The position numbers were made by a program, and so were the translations under genes. Source: an uncultured Oscillospiraceae bacterium (GTDB lineage Bacteria; Bacillota; Clostridia; Oscillospirales; Acutalibacteraceae). From it: a DNA stretch of 8,704 bases. This document shows, one piece after another, positions 1-5,468 of this stretch; within the stretch, counting starts at the first letter, position 1, and each line of letters opens with the position of its first letter. Location of the stretch: assembly GCA_900546895.1 (NCBI GenBank), contig UREO01000113.1, forward strand, positions 1 to 8,704. The letters run 5' to 3'. The notes beneath the pieces were generated by a model. It saw nothing but the letters and a program-made list of their open reading frames with translations, made no database searches and was not told where the DNA came from.

Positions 1-238
1 AGTAACGGACGTTCTGTTCGCTTAAAGCCTCTCCCCGGTTGACGAGGGACAGCAGGCTGTCAATTGCGCGGACGGCCGGCGCAACATCTTCCGGATCGCC
101 GGAAACCTTGATTTCACTTCCGCGTCCGACAATACCCACATGGTACTCTTTTTCGATCAGCCTGATGTTTTCATCGAAGTTGCCGAAAAGAGCGACCGCC
201 TGTTCCATGCGGTCAATATTGATCCTTTGTTCAAACAT
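1..238 (-). CDS. phoH: PhoH family ATPase, N-terminal part (gene runs off the window)
   Basis: Only the first 79 codons are present; the rest lies beyond base 1. The reading begins at ATG 238-236, preceded by a good ribosome binding site (AAAGGAG, 250-244). The N-terminal sequence matches the start of PhoH-like proteins as I know them: ENIRLIEKEYHVGIVGRG at residues 23-40, then a strand reading EIKVSGDPEDV, then a helix ending in GEALSEQNVRY (residues 69-79). This part is KH-like in the family and precedes a P-loop ATPase domain, which is not visible here. PhoH proteins are cytoplasmic ATP-binding proteins tied to phosphate starvation or RNA metabolism; the exact role is unsettled. Position after yqfC and yqfD is the order known from Bacillus, which supports the call. 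It has its own promoter (300-328) in addition to possible read-through from yqfD. Confidence 0.9.
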   Translation of the reverse strand, partial: MFEQRINIDRMEQAVALFGNFDENIRLIEKEYHVGIVGRGSEIKVSGDPEDVAPAVRAIDSLLSLVNRGEALSEQNVRY

Positions 239-299
239 TCTATCTCCTTTTGAAGATTTGCCCAGCGGTGGAAAACCTTCCCTCAGATAAATTAGGTTC

Positions 300-328
300 A
301 TTATAACACAGTAAGCCTATTAAGTCAC
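300..328 (-). promoter_or_regulatory. Extended -10 vegetative-type promoter for phoH
   Basis: Reading the minus strand, TATAAT lies at 305-300, preceded by TGT (308-306), which makes an extended -10 element. A four-of-six -35 match, GTGACT, lies at 328-323, with a 17-base spacer. Transcription would start near 293, giving a leader of about 55 bases before the phoH start. It means phoH can be expressed in growing cells independently of the sporulation genes yqfC-yqfD. Confidence 0.65.
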
Positions 329-351
329 CATGATTAATGACAAAAATATCG

Positions 352-1533
352 TTATTTTATTAATATTTCCGATTCCTGGGCAATATTTTCCTCACATTTT
401 GCTTTGATTGTGTAAATCAGCCTGGAATCGGTAAATTTGGCGTCCTCGCTGGCGGAAATGATCTTCGCGTCCTTCAGTTCCTCCTTCTTTTTCTGTTCCA
501 TTTGCTTCCTTGCCTCGGCAAGCGCCTGCTCTTTTGTCAGCGTGATATTTTCCGTTCTTTCCTCCGTCCACTTTTCCTCGTAAAAGCCCAGGGGCAAAAC
601 GGAGTTCATCAGCTTCAGGTCGGTGTGGACGCCTTCCGTCCGGTAGTTTCCCTGCGGCTTTCCCGCAAAGGTGAGCGGCACGCGCGCGCCAAACAGGCAA
701 AGGCATCTGCGCGTAAGCGTTTTCCCCGTTGGCTTCACCTCGCTGCGCTTCAAATCGACTTCGGTCGAAAGGGTGCGGGAGGTTTCGGCAATGATTTTCC
801 CCGCCGCATGCCTGAGCGTGGAGTAGCCGAGATTATCCTCGACGACACAGCTGATCAGCAGCTGCCCTTCCACAACGGCGTCGCCCGCGCTGACCTGCGC
901 GGTACCGGTGTAAACATCCATGGAAAGAATCTGGCCCGTACGGGCCGCCTTGATATTGCAGATCGTTTCGCGCTTGTCACCGACAATCAGCGGCCGGTCG
1001 ACCTTTTCCTCCAGATGGACCTCCGCGGAGCATCCTCTGGTGTTGACCGAGAGCCACCCGATCCGGGGGAATTTCAGCATGAGCTTCTGCTGCAGCATCT
1101 GGGGCTGTACGCTTGATTTCAGCACGCCGGGCGTAACGCCCAGGCGCACCAGCTCCGTCTCGATCTGTTCGGTCGGGATGGAGGTATTTCCTTTTACCTC
1201 GATGCTCCAGACGTGGAGCGACAGCAGATGGACGATCACCATAAACAGGACGGCGCCCGCCAGAACCCCCTTGCGCCTGCGGATGCCCTTCGTAGCAAAC
1301 GGAAACCCGTGCCGCTCGCGAACCTTCAGCTTTGCGTTCGCTCTTCGCGCGCACGGGCGCAGCGCACGATAGTTTTTTACGGCAACACAGGCTCCGCCCT
1401 CTTTCCCCGCCGCAATATCCCAAAGATAGATTCCGGCGCGGGCACAGTTGTTCAGAAAGCGTTCCTTGCTGCCGCCGACAACGGAAAACCGGGCGTAGCC
1501 GAGAAGCCAGCGCGTCAAATGTAAAGAAATCAT
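352..1533 (-). CDS. yqfD: Sporulation protein YqfD
   Basis: The product is 393 residues, normal for YqfD. A hydrophilic N-terminal region (1-85) contains the family-like start SLHLTRWLLGYARFSV, a basic stretch TKGIRRRKG leads into one membrane segment at about 89-107, and a long outer part follows. The outer part begins with the family signature WSIEVKGN (109-116), which opens a POTRA/FtsQ-like module. Next come LEEKVDRP (174-181) and a beta-rich stretch with AARTGQILSMDVYTGTAQV (196-214). A charged helix (335-357, EARKQMEQKKKEE) lies near the end. The start at 1533 has an SD, GAGGTGG (1544-1538), which overlaps the yqfC stop codon, so the two genes are tightly coupled (9-base gap). YqfD is a mother-cell sporulation protein under sigma E in Bacillus; its molecular role is not settled. 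No terminator is evident after it. Confidence 0.92.
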   Translation of the reverse strand: MISLHLTRWLLGYARFSVVGGSKERFLNNCARAGIYLWDIAAGKEGGACVAVKNYRALRPCARRANAKLKVRERHGFPFATKGIRRRKGVLAGAVLFMVIVHLLSLHVWSIEVKGNTSIPTEQIETELVRLGVTPGVLKSSVQPQMLQQKLMLKFPRIGWLSVNTRGCSAEVHLEEKVDRPLIVGDKRETICNIKAARTGQILSMDVYTGTAQVSAGDAVVEGQLLISCVVEDNLGYSTLRHAAGKIIAETSRTLSTEVDLKRSEVKPTGKTLTRRCLCLFGARVPLTFAGKPQGNYRTEGVHTDLKLMNSVLPLGFYEEKWTEERTENITLTKEQALAEARKQMEQKKKEELKDAKIISASEDAKFTDSRLIYTIKAKCEENIAQESEILIK

Positions 1534-1542
1534 CCCGCCACC

Positions 1543-1794
1543 TCACACAAGAAACTCAATTCCAGTCAGGAATCCCGTTACCACCAGGGAATCCGCCGTC
1601 AGGCATTTGATGACCAGGCCGCGCCCCGTGAAGCGCACAATCAGTTTTCCCGTCTTGATTCTGACCGCTTCGGTTGCGTATTCCAGCACACCGCTGCAGC
1701 CGTCGACAATCACTTCCTGATTTCCGTTTATCTCCATATGAGTGGGCATCTGCATCGTTGACGTCAGCTTGCGGATATTGATTTTTTTCTCCAA
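1543..1794 (-). CDS. yqfC: Sporulation protein YqfC (YabP/YqfC family), TTG start
   Basis: The product is 83 residues, close to the usual ~90 for the YabP/YqfC family. Family-like features run through most of it: a short basic start, MEINGNQEVIVDGCSGVLEY (residues 20-39), then RIKTGKLIVRFTGRGLVIK and a closing VTGFLTGIEFLV, all beta-rich. I place the start at TTG 1794-1792, because the only upstream in-frame alternative before a stop is ATT, and the first internal ATG (residue 14) would cut into the N-terminal region found in the family. The SD is poor but present (GGCGGGG, about 1807-1801). In Bacillus, yqfC is co-transcribed with yqfD in the mother cell. Here the two stop/start signals overlap functionally, and a sigma-E-like promoter precedes yqfC. 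Biochemical function is unknown in the family. Confidence 0.88.
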   Translation of the reverse strand: MEKKINIRKLTSTMQMPTHMEINGNQEVIVDGCSGVLEYATEAVRIKTGKLIVRFTGRGLVIKCLTADSLVVTGFLTGIEFLV

Positions 1795-1829
1795 TTGAAT
1801 CCCCGCCCTACATCGAATTTATCCTATAA

Positions 1830-1858
1830 AGCCTATGCGGCGCACGGCGTAAATATCC
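1830..1858 (-). promoter_or_regulatory. Putative sigma-E (mother-cell) promoter of yqfC-yqfD
   Basis: On the minus strand GGATATT(T) at 1858-1851 fits the sigma-E -35 pattern (KMATATT). CATAGGCT at 1837-1830 keeps the CATA and final T of the -10 pattern (CATACAnT). The spacing is 13-14 bases, within the sigma-E range. A start near 1823 would give a ~30-base leader. The match agrees with sigma-E control of yqfC-yqfD in Bacillus; the -10 is imperfect in the middle. Confidence 0.55.
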
Positions 1859-1875
1859 GCGCGGCAACATATATA
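1847..1875 (+). promoter_or_regulatory. Possible sigma-E-like promoter of the YlbJ-like gene (weak)
   Basis: On the plus strand CATATATA at 1868-1875 resembles a sigma-E -10, about 25 bases before the start codon of the YlbJ-like gene. No good -35 sits 13-15 bases upstream; GCGTAAA (1847-1853) is the sequence at that distance. An ATAT-containing stretch (1852-1857), which also forms the -35 of the diverging yqfC promoter, is slightly too close. Treat this as a suggestion only. Confidence 0.3.
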
Positions 1876-1900
1876 TAAGGTTAGGAAAGGGTGGATCGTC

Positions 1901-2962
1901 ATGAAAATAAAACAGGGCCTGCTGCTGACTGCAACATTTCTGGCCGCCTGTGCGCTGCTGATTTTCCCTGCGGCGGCAACGGCGGGGGCTAAAAACGGAA
2001 TCGGATACTGTCTGCAGATTCTTGTCCCCTCGCTGTATCCGTTTATGGTGCTTTCCGTTTTCGTGGTCAAAAGCGGGCTGTCGGAAAAAATCGGACGGGT
2101 GTTTGAGGTTCCGTGCCGCAGTGTTCTGAAGCTGCCGGGCAGTTGTACCGCGACCATTCTGATGAGCGCGATCGGCGGATATCCGACCGGAGCGCGCGGC
2201 ATCGCGGCGCTTTATGAAAACGGTTCCGTCAGCGAAAAACAGGCTTCCCGCATGCTCTGCTTCTGCGTCAATTCCGGCCCCGCGTTCGTGATTACCGCCG
2301 TTGGAGTCGGGTTTCTGCGCGACGAGCGCTCAGGAGTTATCCTGCTGATTTCACAGCTTACCGCATCCCTGATTCTGGCTCTTGTGTGCAGCATCGGCGA
2401 GGAAAACGAGGTTCCCGCTCCCCGGGCGGGGAAAAAGCGCGTCAGGAACCGGGCTGCGGACGCGCTGATTCTGTCCGCCGCGGACGCGGCGCGCGCCATG
2501 ATCAACATGTGCTGCTTTGTGATTCTGTTCGCGGCTTTTCTAAACTTGCTGCGCCAGTGGGCACCGGGACCGCGCGCCGCCGCTGGGCTTTCGGCTCTGC
2601 TGGAGGTAACGGGCGGCTGCTCCGACCTTGCGAAGCTCGGGGTGCCGCTGTGGGCGGTTTCGCTCGCGATCGGCTGGGGCGGCGTCTGCGTCCATTTCCA
2701 GGTTTTGTCCGCAGTTTCCAATATCCGTGTGAACCTGCCCCGTTTTATGCTGTTCCGTCTGCTCCACGGCATTACCGCCGCGGCACTCACCTGGGCTCTG
2801 CTGGGTATCTTTCCGGAGGATGTGGAGGTGTTCAGCACAACGTCCCAACAGCTCGCGGGGAACTTTTCAAGCTCCGTTCCCGCAGCCGCCGCGCTGATCG
2901 CACTCTGCGCGGCGCTGATTTTCAGCCTGCCGCGCGAAAAGCTGGAAATGAAGGAAGAATAA
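1901..2962 (+). CDS. YlbJ-like sporulation integral membrane protein (nucleoside-recognition/Gate domain)
   Basis: The 353-residue product is a multi-pass membrane protein. Hydrophobic segments lie near 5-27, 36-57, 82-92, 125-165, 198-216, 248-272, 288-304 and 325-342. Conserved YlbJ-like blocks appear in order: LVPSLYPFMVLSVFVVKSGL (41-60), GGYPTGARG (92-100) followed by a short linker and SEKQASRML, NSGPAF (124-129), and in the second half LEVTGGC (234-240) and GWGGVCVHFQVLS (258-270). This pattern of two half-domains is that of Gate/nucleoside-recognition proteins, of which YlbJ is the sporulation member (sigma-E controlled in Bacillus). It is somewhat shorter than YlbJ of B. subtilis (about 400). 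Start ATG 1901 has the SD AAAGGGTGG (1886-1894). It diverges from yqfC, which supports a sporulation role. The transported or sensed molecule is unknown. Confidence 0.78.
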   Translation: MKIKQGLLLTATFLAACALLIFPAAATAGAKNGIGYCLQILVPSLYPFMVLSVFVVKSGLSEKIGRVFEVPCRSVLKLPGSCTATILMSAIGGYPTGARGIAALYENGSVSEKQASRMLCFCVNSGPAFVITAVGVGFLRDERSGVILLISQLTASLILALVCSIGEENEVPAPRAGKKRVRNRAADALILSAADAARAMINMCCFVILFAAFLNLLRQWAPGPRAAAGLSALLEVTGGCSDLAKLGVPLWAVSLAIGWGGVCVHFQVLSAVSNIRVNLPRFMLFRLLHGITAAALTWALLGIFPEDVEVFSTTSQQLAGNFSSSVPAAAALIALCAALIFSLPREKLEMKEE

Positions 2963-2971
2963 TGTTATAAT
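2943..2971 (+). promoter_or_regulatory. Extended -10 promoter for the small cysteine protein
   Basis: TATAAT at 2966-2971 is preceded by TGT (2963-2965), an extended -10. TGGAAA (2943-2948) matches four of six -35 bases with a 17-base spacer. The -35 and spacer lie inside the last codons of the YlbJ-like gene. A start near 2978 gives a leader of about 80 bases to the ATG at 3060. Confidence 0.55.
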
Positions 2972-3017
2972 AATATTGTCAAATTTCGGATGGAAAATAC
3001 AGGAATTTTAAAAATCG

Positions 3018-3038
3018 TCCCGTTTACGGCGGACGGGA
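3018..3038 (+). other. Hairpin in the leader of the small cysteine protein mRNA
   Basis: TCCCGT (3018-3023) pairs with ACGGGA (3033-3038) around a 9-base loop that itself holds part of an alternative CCGT/ACGG pairing (3020-3029). No T run follows, so it is not an intrinsic terminator. It lies 9 bases before the SD and might affect mRNA stability or translation; the function is unknown. Confidence 0.35.
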
Positions 3039-3059
3039 GACCCAACAGGAGAATCAATT

Positions 3060-3281
3060 ATGTTTGGAAAAAAGAAAGCAAAGCTTTTCGGCAATCATAT
3101 AGAAACAGACTGCAGGCACTGTGAAAACAGCTCCGACTTCGACGGTGCAAGCGTGTGCAGGCTAGGAAGATACCTGGACCCCGACGGCGGCTGCAGCCGT
3201 TTTGTCTACGATCCTTTAAAACGCACCCCCGTGAGCATGCCCGCCCTCAAGCCGCACAGCGCGGAGGAATTCAAGCTGTAA
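3060..3281 (+). CDS. Small four-cysteine protein of unknown function
   Basis: The product is 73 residues. The start ATG at 3060 is well supported by AGGAGA at 3047-3052, seven bases upstream. A basic start, MFGKKKAKLFGNHIE, is followed by CRHC (C18, C21), then C33 and C45, and by the phrase FVYDPLKRTPVSMPAL near the C-terminus. Four spaced cysteines suggest a small zinc- or iron-binding knuckle in the cytoplasm; there is no signal peptide or membrane segment. I recall similar small uncharacterised proteins with an FVYDPLKR tail in Clostridia, but know no function. It has its own promoter (2943-2971), may also be read from the YlbJ-like gene (97-base gap), and converges on the MFS gene. Confidence 0.75.
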   Translation: MFGKKKAKLFGNHIETDCRHCENSSDFDGASVCRLGRYLDPDGGCSRFVYDPLKRTPVSMPALKPHSAEEFKL

Positions 3282-3301
3282 AAAAAGAACCGATCCATAC
3301 G

Positions 3302-3333
3302 GAAAGCCGACGCGTAAAATCGCGCCGGCTTTC
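3302..3333. terminator. Hairpin between converging genes, probable terminator
   Basis: GAAAGCCGACGCG (3302-3314) pairs with CGCGCCGGCTTTC (3321-3333) with one mismatch, around a 6-base loop TAAAAT. It is followed on the plus strand only by a mixed TCTCCCTTT-type tail. On the minus strand a run of seven Ts appears 14 bases later (3286-3280). It lies 20 bases after the small cysteine gene and after the MFS gene and remnant, so it may stop transcription from both sides; the poor T tracts lower certainty. Confidence 0.6.
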
Positions 3334-3340
3334 TCCCTTT

Positions 3341-3393
3341 CGGGAACTGATTGGAACAGATCAGGCGGCAGCAGCAACCGCAACAGGCGCTTT
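3341..3393 (-). repeat. Left copy of a diverged direct repeat flanking the arsR-MFS cassette
   Basis: This stretch aligns with 5415-5468 in the same orientation, about 44 of 54 columns identical by eye with one single-base gap. The first 20 bases differ at only one position. It covers the last codons and the first bases after the stop of a surface-protein C-terminal repeat. Within it GGAACnGAT occurs twice at a 10-base period (3343-3351 and 3353-3361), as it does in the right copy. Confidence 0.75.
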
Positions 3394-3435
3394 GTTGATG
3401 CCGTATTTGGAAGCGCCGCTCCAAATGATGGAGAA
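3361..3435 (-). pseudogene. Remnant of a surface-protein C-terminal repeat
   Basis: Directly after the MFS stop codon, and in the same frame, 24 sense codons precede a TGA at 3363-3361. Their translation ends SKYGINKAPVAVAAAA, which aligns with the end of the large secreted protein on the right (GFYINSGKAPVTVATVA). The match continues past the stop codon into the 3' flank, so this is shared ancestry of a gene end rather than chance. No start codon, SD or upstream part of such a gene remains; the MFS gene occupies that place. I read it as the tail of a lost paralogue of the 1026-residue protein. It is probably not translated, unless ribosomes read through the MFS TGA. Confidence 0.7.
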
Positions 3436-4710
3436 TCACTGAATCTGTTCTGTGCACACATCATTGCCACCTCCAATCGGAAGAACCTGCACTTTGGAGT
3501 CTTCTTTGTTAAGGAAATACATTCCCACGGAGCCTGCCAGTGCAACCGCCGCCACAAGCAGCCAGGAAAAGCGGTAGCCGGAAAAGGGCAAAACCCTTCC
3601 CATCACCAGCGGACCCAGCGCATTGGCGGTTCCCTGCAGAAACAGGCGGACCGCGTTCATCCGGCCAAGGTAGGCGTCGGGGGAATGCTCCGCAATAAAC
3701 GCTCCGATATTGATCACAACTAAAATCTCTCCAAAGGTGTACAGCGCGCCGGCAACCAAAAAGACGGGAATAATCTTTGCAAAGGCAAACAGGATATAAG
3801 CCGCAAAGTAGCAGATTCCCCCGCCGGTCACAACCGCAAGAGGATGGTATTTCGCTGTCAGCTTTGTCAGCAGCGGAGTAAAGACGGTACATATGACGGG
3901 GTTAACAATGCTGATAAAGCTGTAAAAACGGGCGCTGTTCGATCCGTACAGCTCATGGAACTGCAGCGGCAGCATAAAGCTCCATTGAATATAGGTAAAA
4001 TCAAAGACAAACAGAAATAAAAGGAAAAAGAGCAGCACCGGGGTGTTTTTCAATACCACGACTGAGAAAACGTGTTTACCGGTCTCCGCAGGAACGGCAG
4101 GATCAGCATCCTCCCGCCGGCTTTCTTTCGGAAGCTTGATGTACAGGGCGATCAGACCGGTCGACAGCAGGGACGTTCCCGCGTCCAGAATAAATAAAAG
4201 TGGCAGGTGCTTTTCAAACAGCAGTCCGCCGATCAGCGGGCTGACTGCCATGCCGATATTGATCCCGAGATAAAGAAGGGAATAGGAAGCCTTTCTGTTG
4301 TCCGGCACGGTGAGCCTTGCCACCATGGTCTGGTATGCAGGAGAGGCGGCTACAAACAAATCGGCCGCAATCATGACAAACACCAAAAGCGTGGTGTGGT
4401 CTTTTGTAAATCCGCACATAAAATAAAAAAGCGCACCCAGCGTCTGGCAGAAAACCAGCATTTTTTTCTGGCCGATCGCGTCGATCAGCTTTCCTCCCAA
4501 AAGCAGGCACGGCCCCTGAGAGAGAATTAAAAGGGCGGCAAAATTTCCGGTCTCTGTTTCCGACATGCCCAGCTTCTGGGAAAGAATCAGCGTAAGAAGC
4601 GGGAGCACGAAGGAGCCGATGCTGGTGATGATGCGGGCGGTAAATAACAGGTATATTTCCTTTGGCAGGCCGTTGTAAGCTGAAAAGCTGTCTTTGATTT
4701 TCAATTTCAT
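3436..4710 (-). CDS. Major facilitator superfamily transporter, drug-efflux type
   Basis: I start the gene at ATG 4710 because AGGAG (4720-4716) lies five bases upstream. A start 24 codons earlier would lie inside the end of the regulator gene with no SD. The 424-residue product has the size and hydrophobic pattern of a 12-segment MFS carrier. The first half carries motif A between helices 2 and 3 (GGKLIDAIGQKK, 72-83) and a motif-C-like GINIGMAVSPLIGG (149-162). A charged loop (193-213, KLPKESRREDADP...) separates the halves. The second half contains LGRMNAVRLFLQGTANALGP (348-367). This resembles MdtH/YceL-like multidrug exporters using the proton gradient, but the substrate cannot be read from sequence. 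It follows the ArsR-type gene by 28 bases as one operon. The tail after the last helix (400-424) is hydrophilic and Gly-rich. Confidence 0.87.
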   Translation of the reverse strand: MKLKIKDSFSAYNGLPKEIYLLFTARIITSIGSFVLPLLTLILSQKLGMSETETGNFAALLILSQGPCLLLGGKLIDAIGQKKMLVFCQTLGALFYFMCGFTKDHTTLLVFVMIAADLFVAASPAYQTMVARLTVPDNRKASYSLLYLGINIGMAVSPLIGGLLFEKHLPLLFILDAGTSLLSTGLIALYIKLPKESRREDADPAVPAETGKHVFSVVVLKNTPVLLFFLLFLFVFDFTYIQWSFMLPLQFHELYGSNSARFYSFISIVNPVICTVFTPLLTKLTAKYHPLAVVTGGGICYFAAYILFAFAKIIPVFLVAGALYTFGEILVVINIGAFIAEHSPDAYLGRMNAVRLFLQGTANALGPLVMGRVLPFSGYRFSWLLVAAVALAGSVGMYFLNKEDSKVQVLPIGGGNDVCTEQIQ

Positions 4711-4738
4711 AGCTGCTCCTGTTCTGAAAGTGAGATTA

Positions 4739-5296
4739 TTATTCTTCATCCCCGGTGCGGGCATAGAACAATGTGAATTCATAGGGCGCGGTTCCCTCCG
4801 TCGGCTGTGCGTGCGCGTCGCAGAAGGCGCGGAACTTGTTCAGGACAGCCATGTCCTGTTTGCTCAGATAGAGCGTACCTGAAAGAAGTTCTCCGATCTC
4901 CGGAGAGGACGGCACACCGGATTTGTCAGAGGAATCCATCGTGTCGGCCCAGCGGTTAAAATTCTCACTGACATGGTTCTGCAGCACCGCGCGCCGGACG
5001 CCCGCCGCCTCTGCGGGAAGCTTTCCCAGACTGATACTCACATTCGTCGCCCGGTAAAACTTCGCCGTAAAGCCGTGAATTTTTTCGGTGCGCGCAAGCT
5101 CCGCAAGACCAGCGGCCGCCAGCTCGGCAAGGTGATGCCCCGCGCTGGACGGGGCAACTCCCAGCGCGTCCGCCAGCTGCTTCGCCGTCATTCCGTCTTT
5201 ATTACGCCCCAAAAGGAACAAAATCTTTTGGCGCAGAGGATGCATATAAGTTCTCAGTTCCTTTTCCGTGGTAAGATAAAGGGTTTTCCGTTCCAT
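4739..5296 (-). CDS. ArsR-type winged-helix repressor of the efflux operon
   Basis: The start is ATG 5296-5294, not the ATG at 5311. GGAGGA (5306-5301) is correctly spaced for the former, while the latter has no SD and sits inside an operator palindrome. The product is 185 residues. A winged helix spans about 11-88: MHPLRQKILFLL (18-29), the HTH TAKQLADALGVAPSSAGHHL (37-56) and a wing with FTAKFYRAT (76-84). The C-terminal ~95 residues are longer than in classic metal-sensing ArsR proteins and lack the ELCVCDL metal motif, so a small-molecule binding or dimer domain is more likely. It lies first in an operon with an MFS exporter. Two matching palindromes in its own promoter suggest that it represses the operon until a compound binds. 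The ligand is unknown. Confidence 0.85.
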   Translation of the reverse strand: MERKTLYLTTEKELRTYMHPLRQKILFLLGRNKDGMTAKQLADALGVAPSSAGHHLAELAAAGLAELARTEKIHGFTAKFYRATNVSISLGKLPAEAAGVRRAVLQNHVSENFNRWADTMDSSDKSGVPSSPEIGELLSGTLYLSKQDMAVLNKFRAFCDAHAQPTEGTAPYEFTLFYARTGDEE

Positions 5297-5308
5297 ATCG
5301 TCCTCCAA

Positions 5309-5327
5309 CATAACAATAGTTGTTATG
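5309..5327. promoter_or_regulatory. Operator 1 of the arsR-MFS operon
   Basis: The palindrome CATAAC-N7-GTTATG sits at the probable transcription start. The arms extend to a perfect 10+10 inverted repeat (AACATAACAA, 3 bases, TTGTTATGTT; 5308-5330). Its centre is 32 bases from that of operator 2. Binding here would block promoter clearance and also covers the region just upstream of the SD. Confidence 0.8.
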
Positions 5328-5333
5328 TTTAGG

Positions 5334-5363
5334 ATTATACCATAACATTTATTGTTATGTCAA
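5334..5363 (-). promoter_or_regulatory. Consensus promoter of the arsR-MFS operon
   Basis: On the minus strand a perfect TTGACA (5363-5358) and a perfect TATAAT (5339-5334) are separated by 18 bases. Transcription should begin near 5327, about 30 bases before the regulator's start codon. A promoter this strong needs repression, in line with the two operators that overlap the spacer and the start region. Confidence 0.85.
5341..5359. promoter_or_regulatory. Operator 2 of the arsR-MFS operon
   Basis: This is the second copy of the same 19-base pattern, CATAAC-N7-GTTATG (perfect 7+7 inverted repeat, CATAACA and TGTTATG around five bases). It overlaps the last two bases of the -35 box and most of the -35/-10 spacer. 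A repressor bound here would exclude RNA polymerase. The shared arm sequence with operator 1 indicates one protein, most simply the adjacent ArsR-type regulator. Confidence 0.8.
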
Positions 5364-5373
5364 GATAAAAATG

Positions 5374-5399
5374 AAGAGGCTGTCGCAAAACAGCCTCTT
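5374..5399. terminator. Strong bidirectional intrinsic terminator
   Basis: AAGAGGCTGT (5374-5383) pairs perfectly with ACAGCCTCTT (5390-5399) around the loop CGCAAA. On the minus strand the stem is followed by CATTTTTATC, ending transcription of the large surface-protein gene, whose stop is 37 bases upstream. On the plus strand it is followed by TCTTTTTT. It insulates the efflux operon promoter from the upstream gene. Confidence 0.9.
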
Positions 5400-5414
5400 T
5401 CTTTTTTCCCAGCT

Positions 5415-5468
5415 CGGGAACGGATTGGAACAGATTTAAGCGACAGTGGCGACCGTAACGGGCGCTTT
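5415..5468 (-). repeat. Right copy of the direct repeat flanking the arsR-MFS cassette
   Basis: This is the partner of 3341-3393. It contains the last ten codons and stop of the large secreted protein plus about 20 bases after the stop. GGAACnGAT is again present twice at a 10-base period (5417-5425, 5427-5435). Most differences from the left copy are transitions, and several fall at third codon positions, as expected of two related coding ends. Confidence 0.75.

Noticed and set aside
502..1116. 204-residue open frame antisense to yqfD
   Set aside because: It is a by-product of GC-rich codons on the opposite strand; yqfD is recognised by motif and context.
2212..2838. 208-residue open frame antisense to the YlbJ-like gene
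   Set aside because: Arg/Ser/Ala-rich shadow sequence without SD or recognisable domain, over a well-supported membrane protein gene.
2386..2970. 194-residue second frame inside the YlbJ-like gene
   Set aside because: Arg/Gly-rich overlapping frame typical of GC-rich sequence, no SD.
3018..3038. Leader hairpin considered as a riboswitch
   Set aside because: Too small, with no conserved core I can recognise and no terminator or SD-sequestering alternative.
3206..3557. Minus-strand open frames across the small cysteine gene and the remnant
   Set aside because: No initiation signals; they pass through the terminator hairpin and read the remnant in a frame that loses its similarity to the surface protein.
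4711..4782. 24-residue N-terminal extension of the MFS transporter
   Set aside because: It would overlap the regulator's last codons and has no SD; AGGAG at 4720-4716 points to ATG 4710.
5297..5311. ATG at 5311 as start of the ArsR-type regulator
   Set aside because: It lies in the operator with no SD; GGAGGA at 5306-5301 serves the ATG at 5296.
5374..5399. The 26-base hairpin considered as end of a mobile element
   Set aside because: It behaves as an ordinary intrinsic terminator with T tracts on both sides; no transposase or target-site duplication is present.
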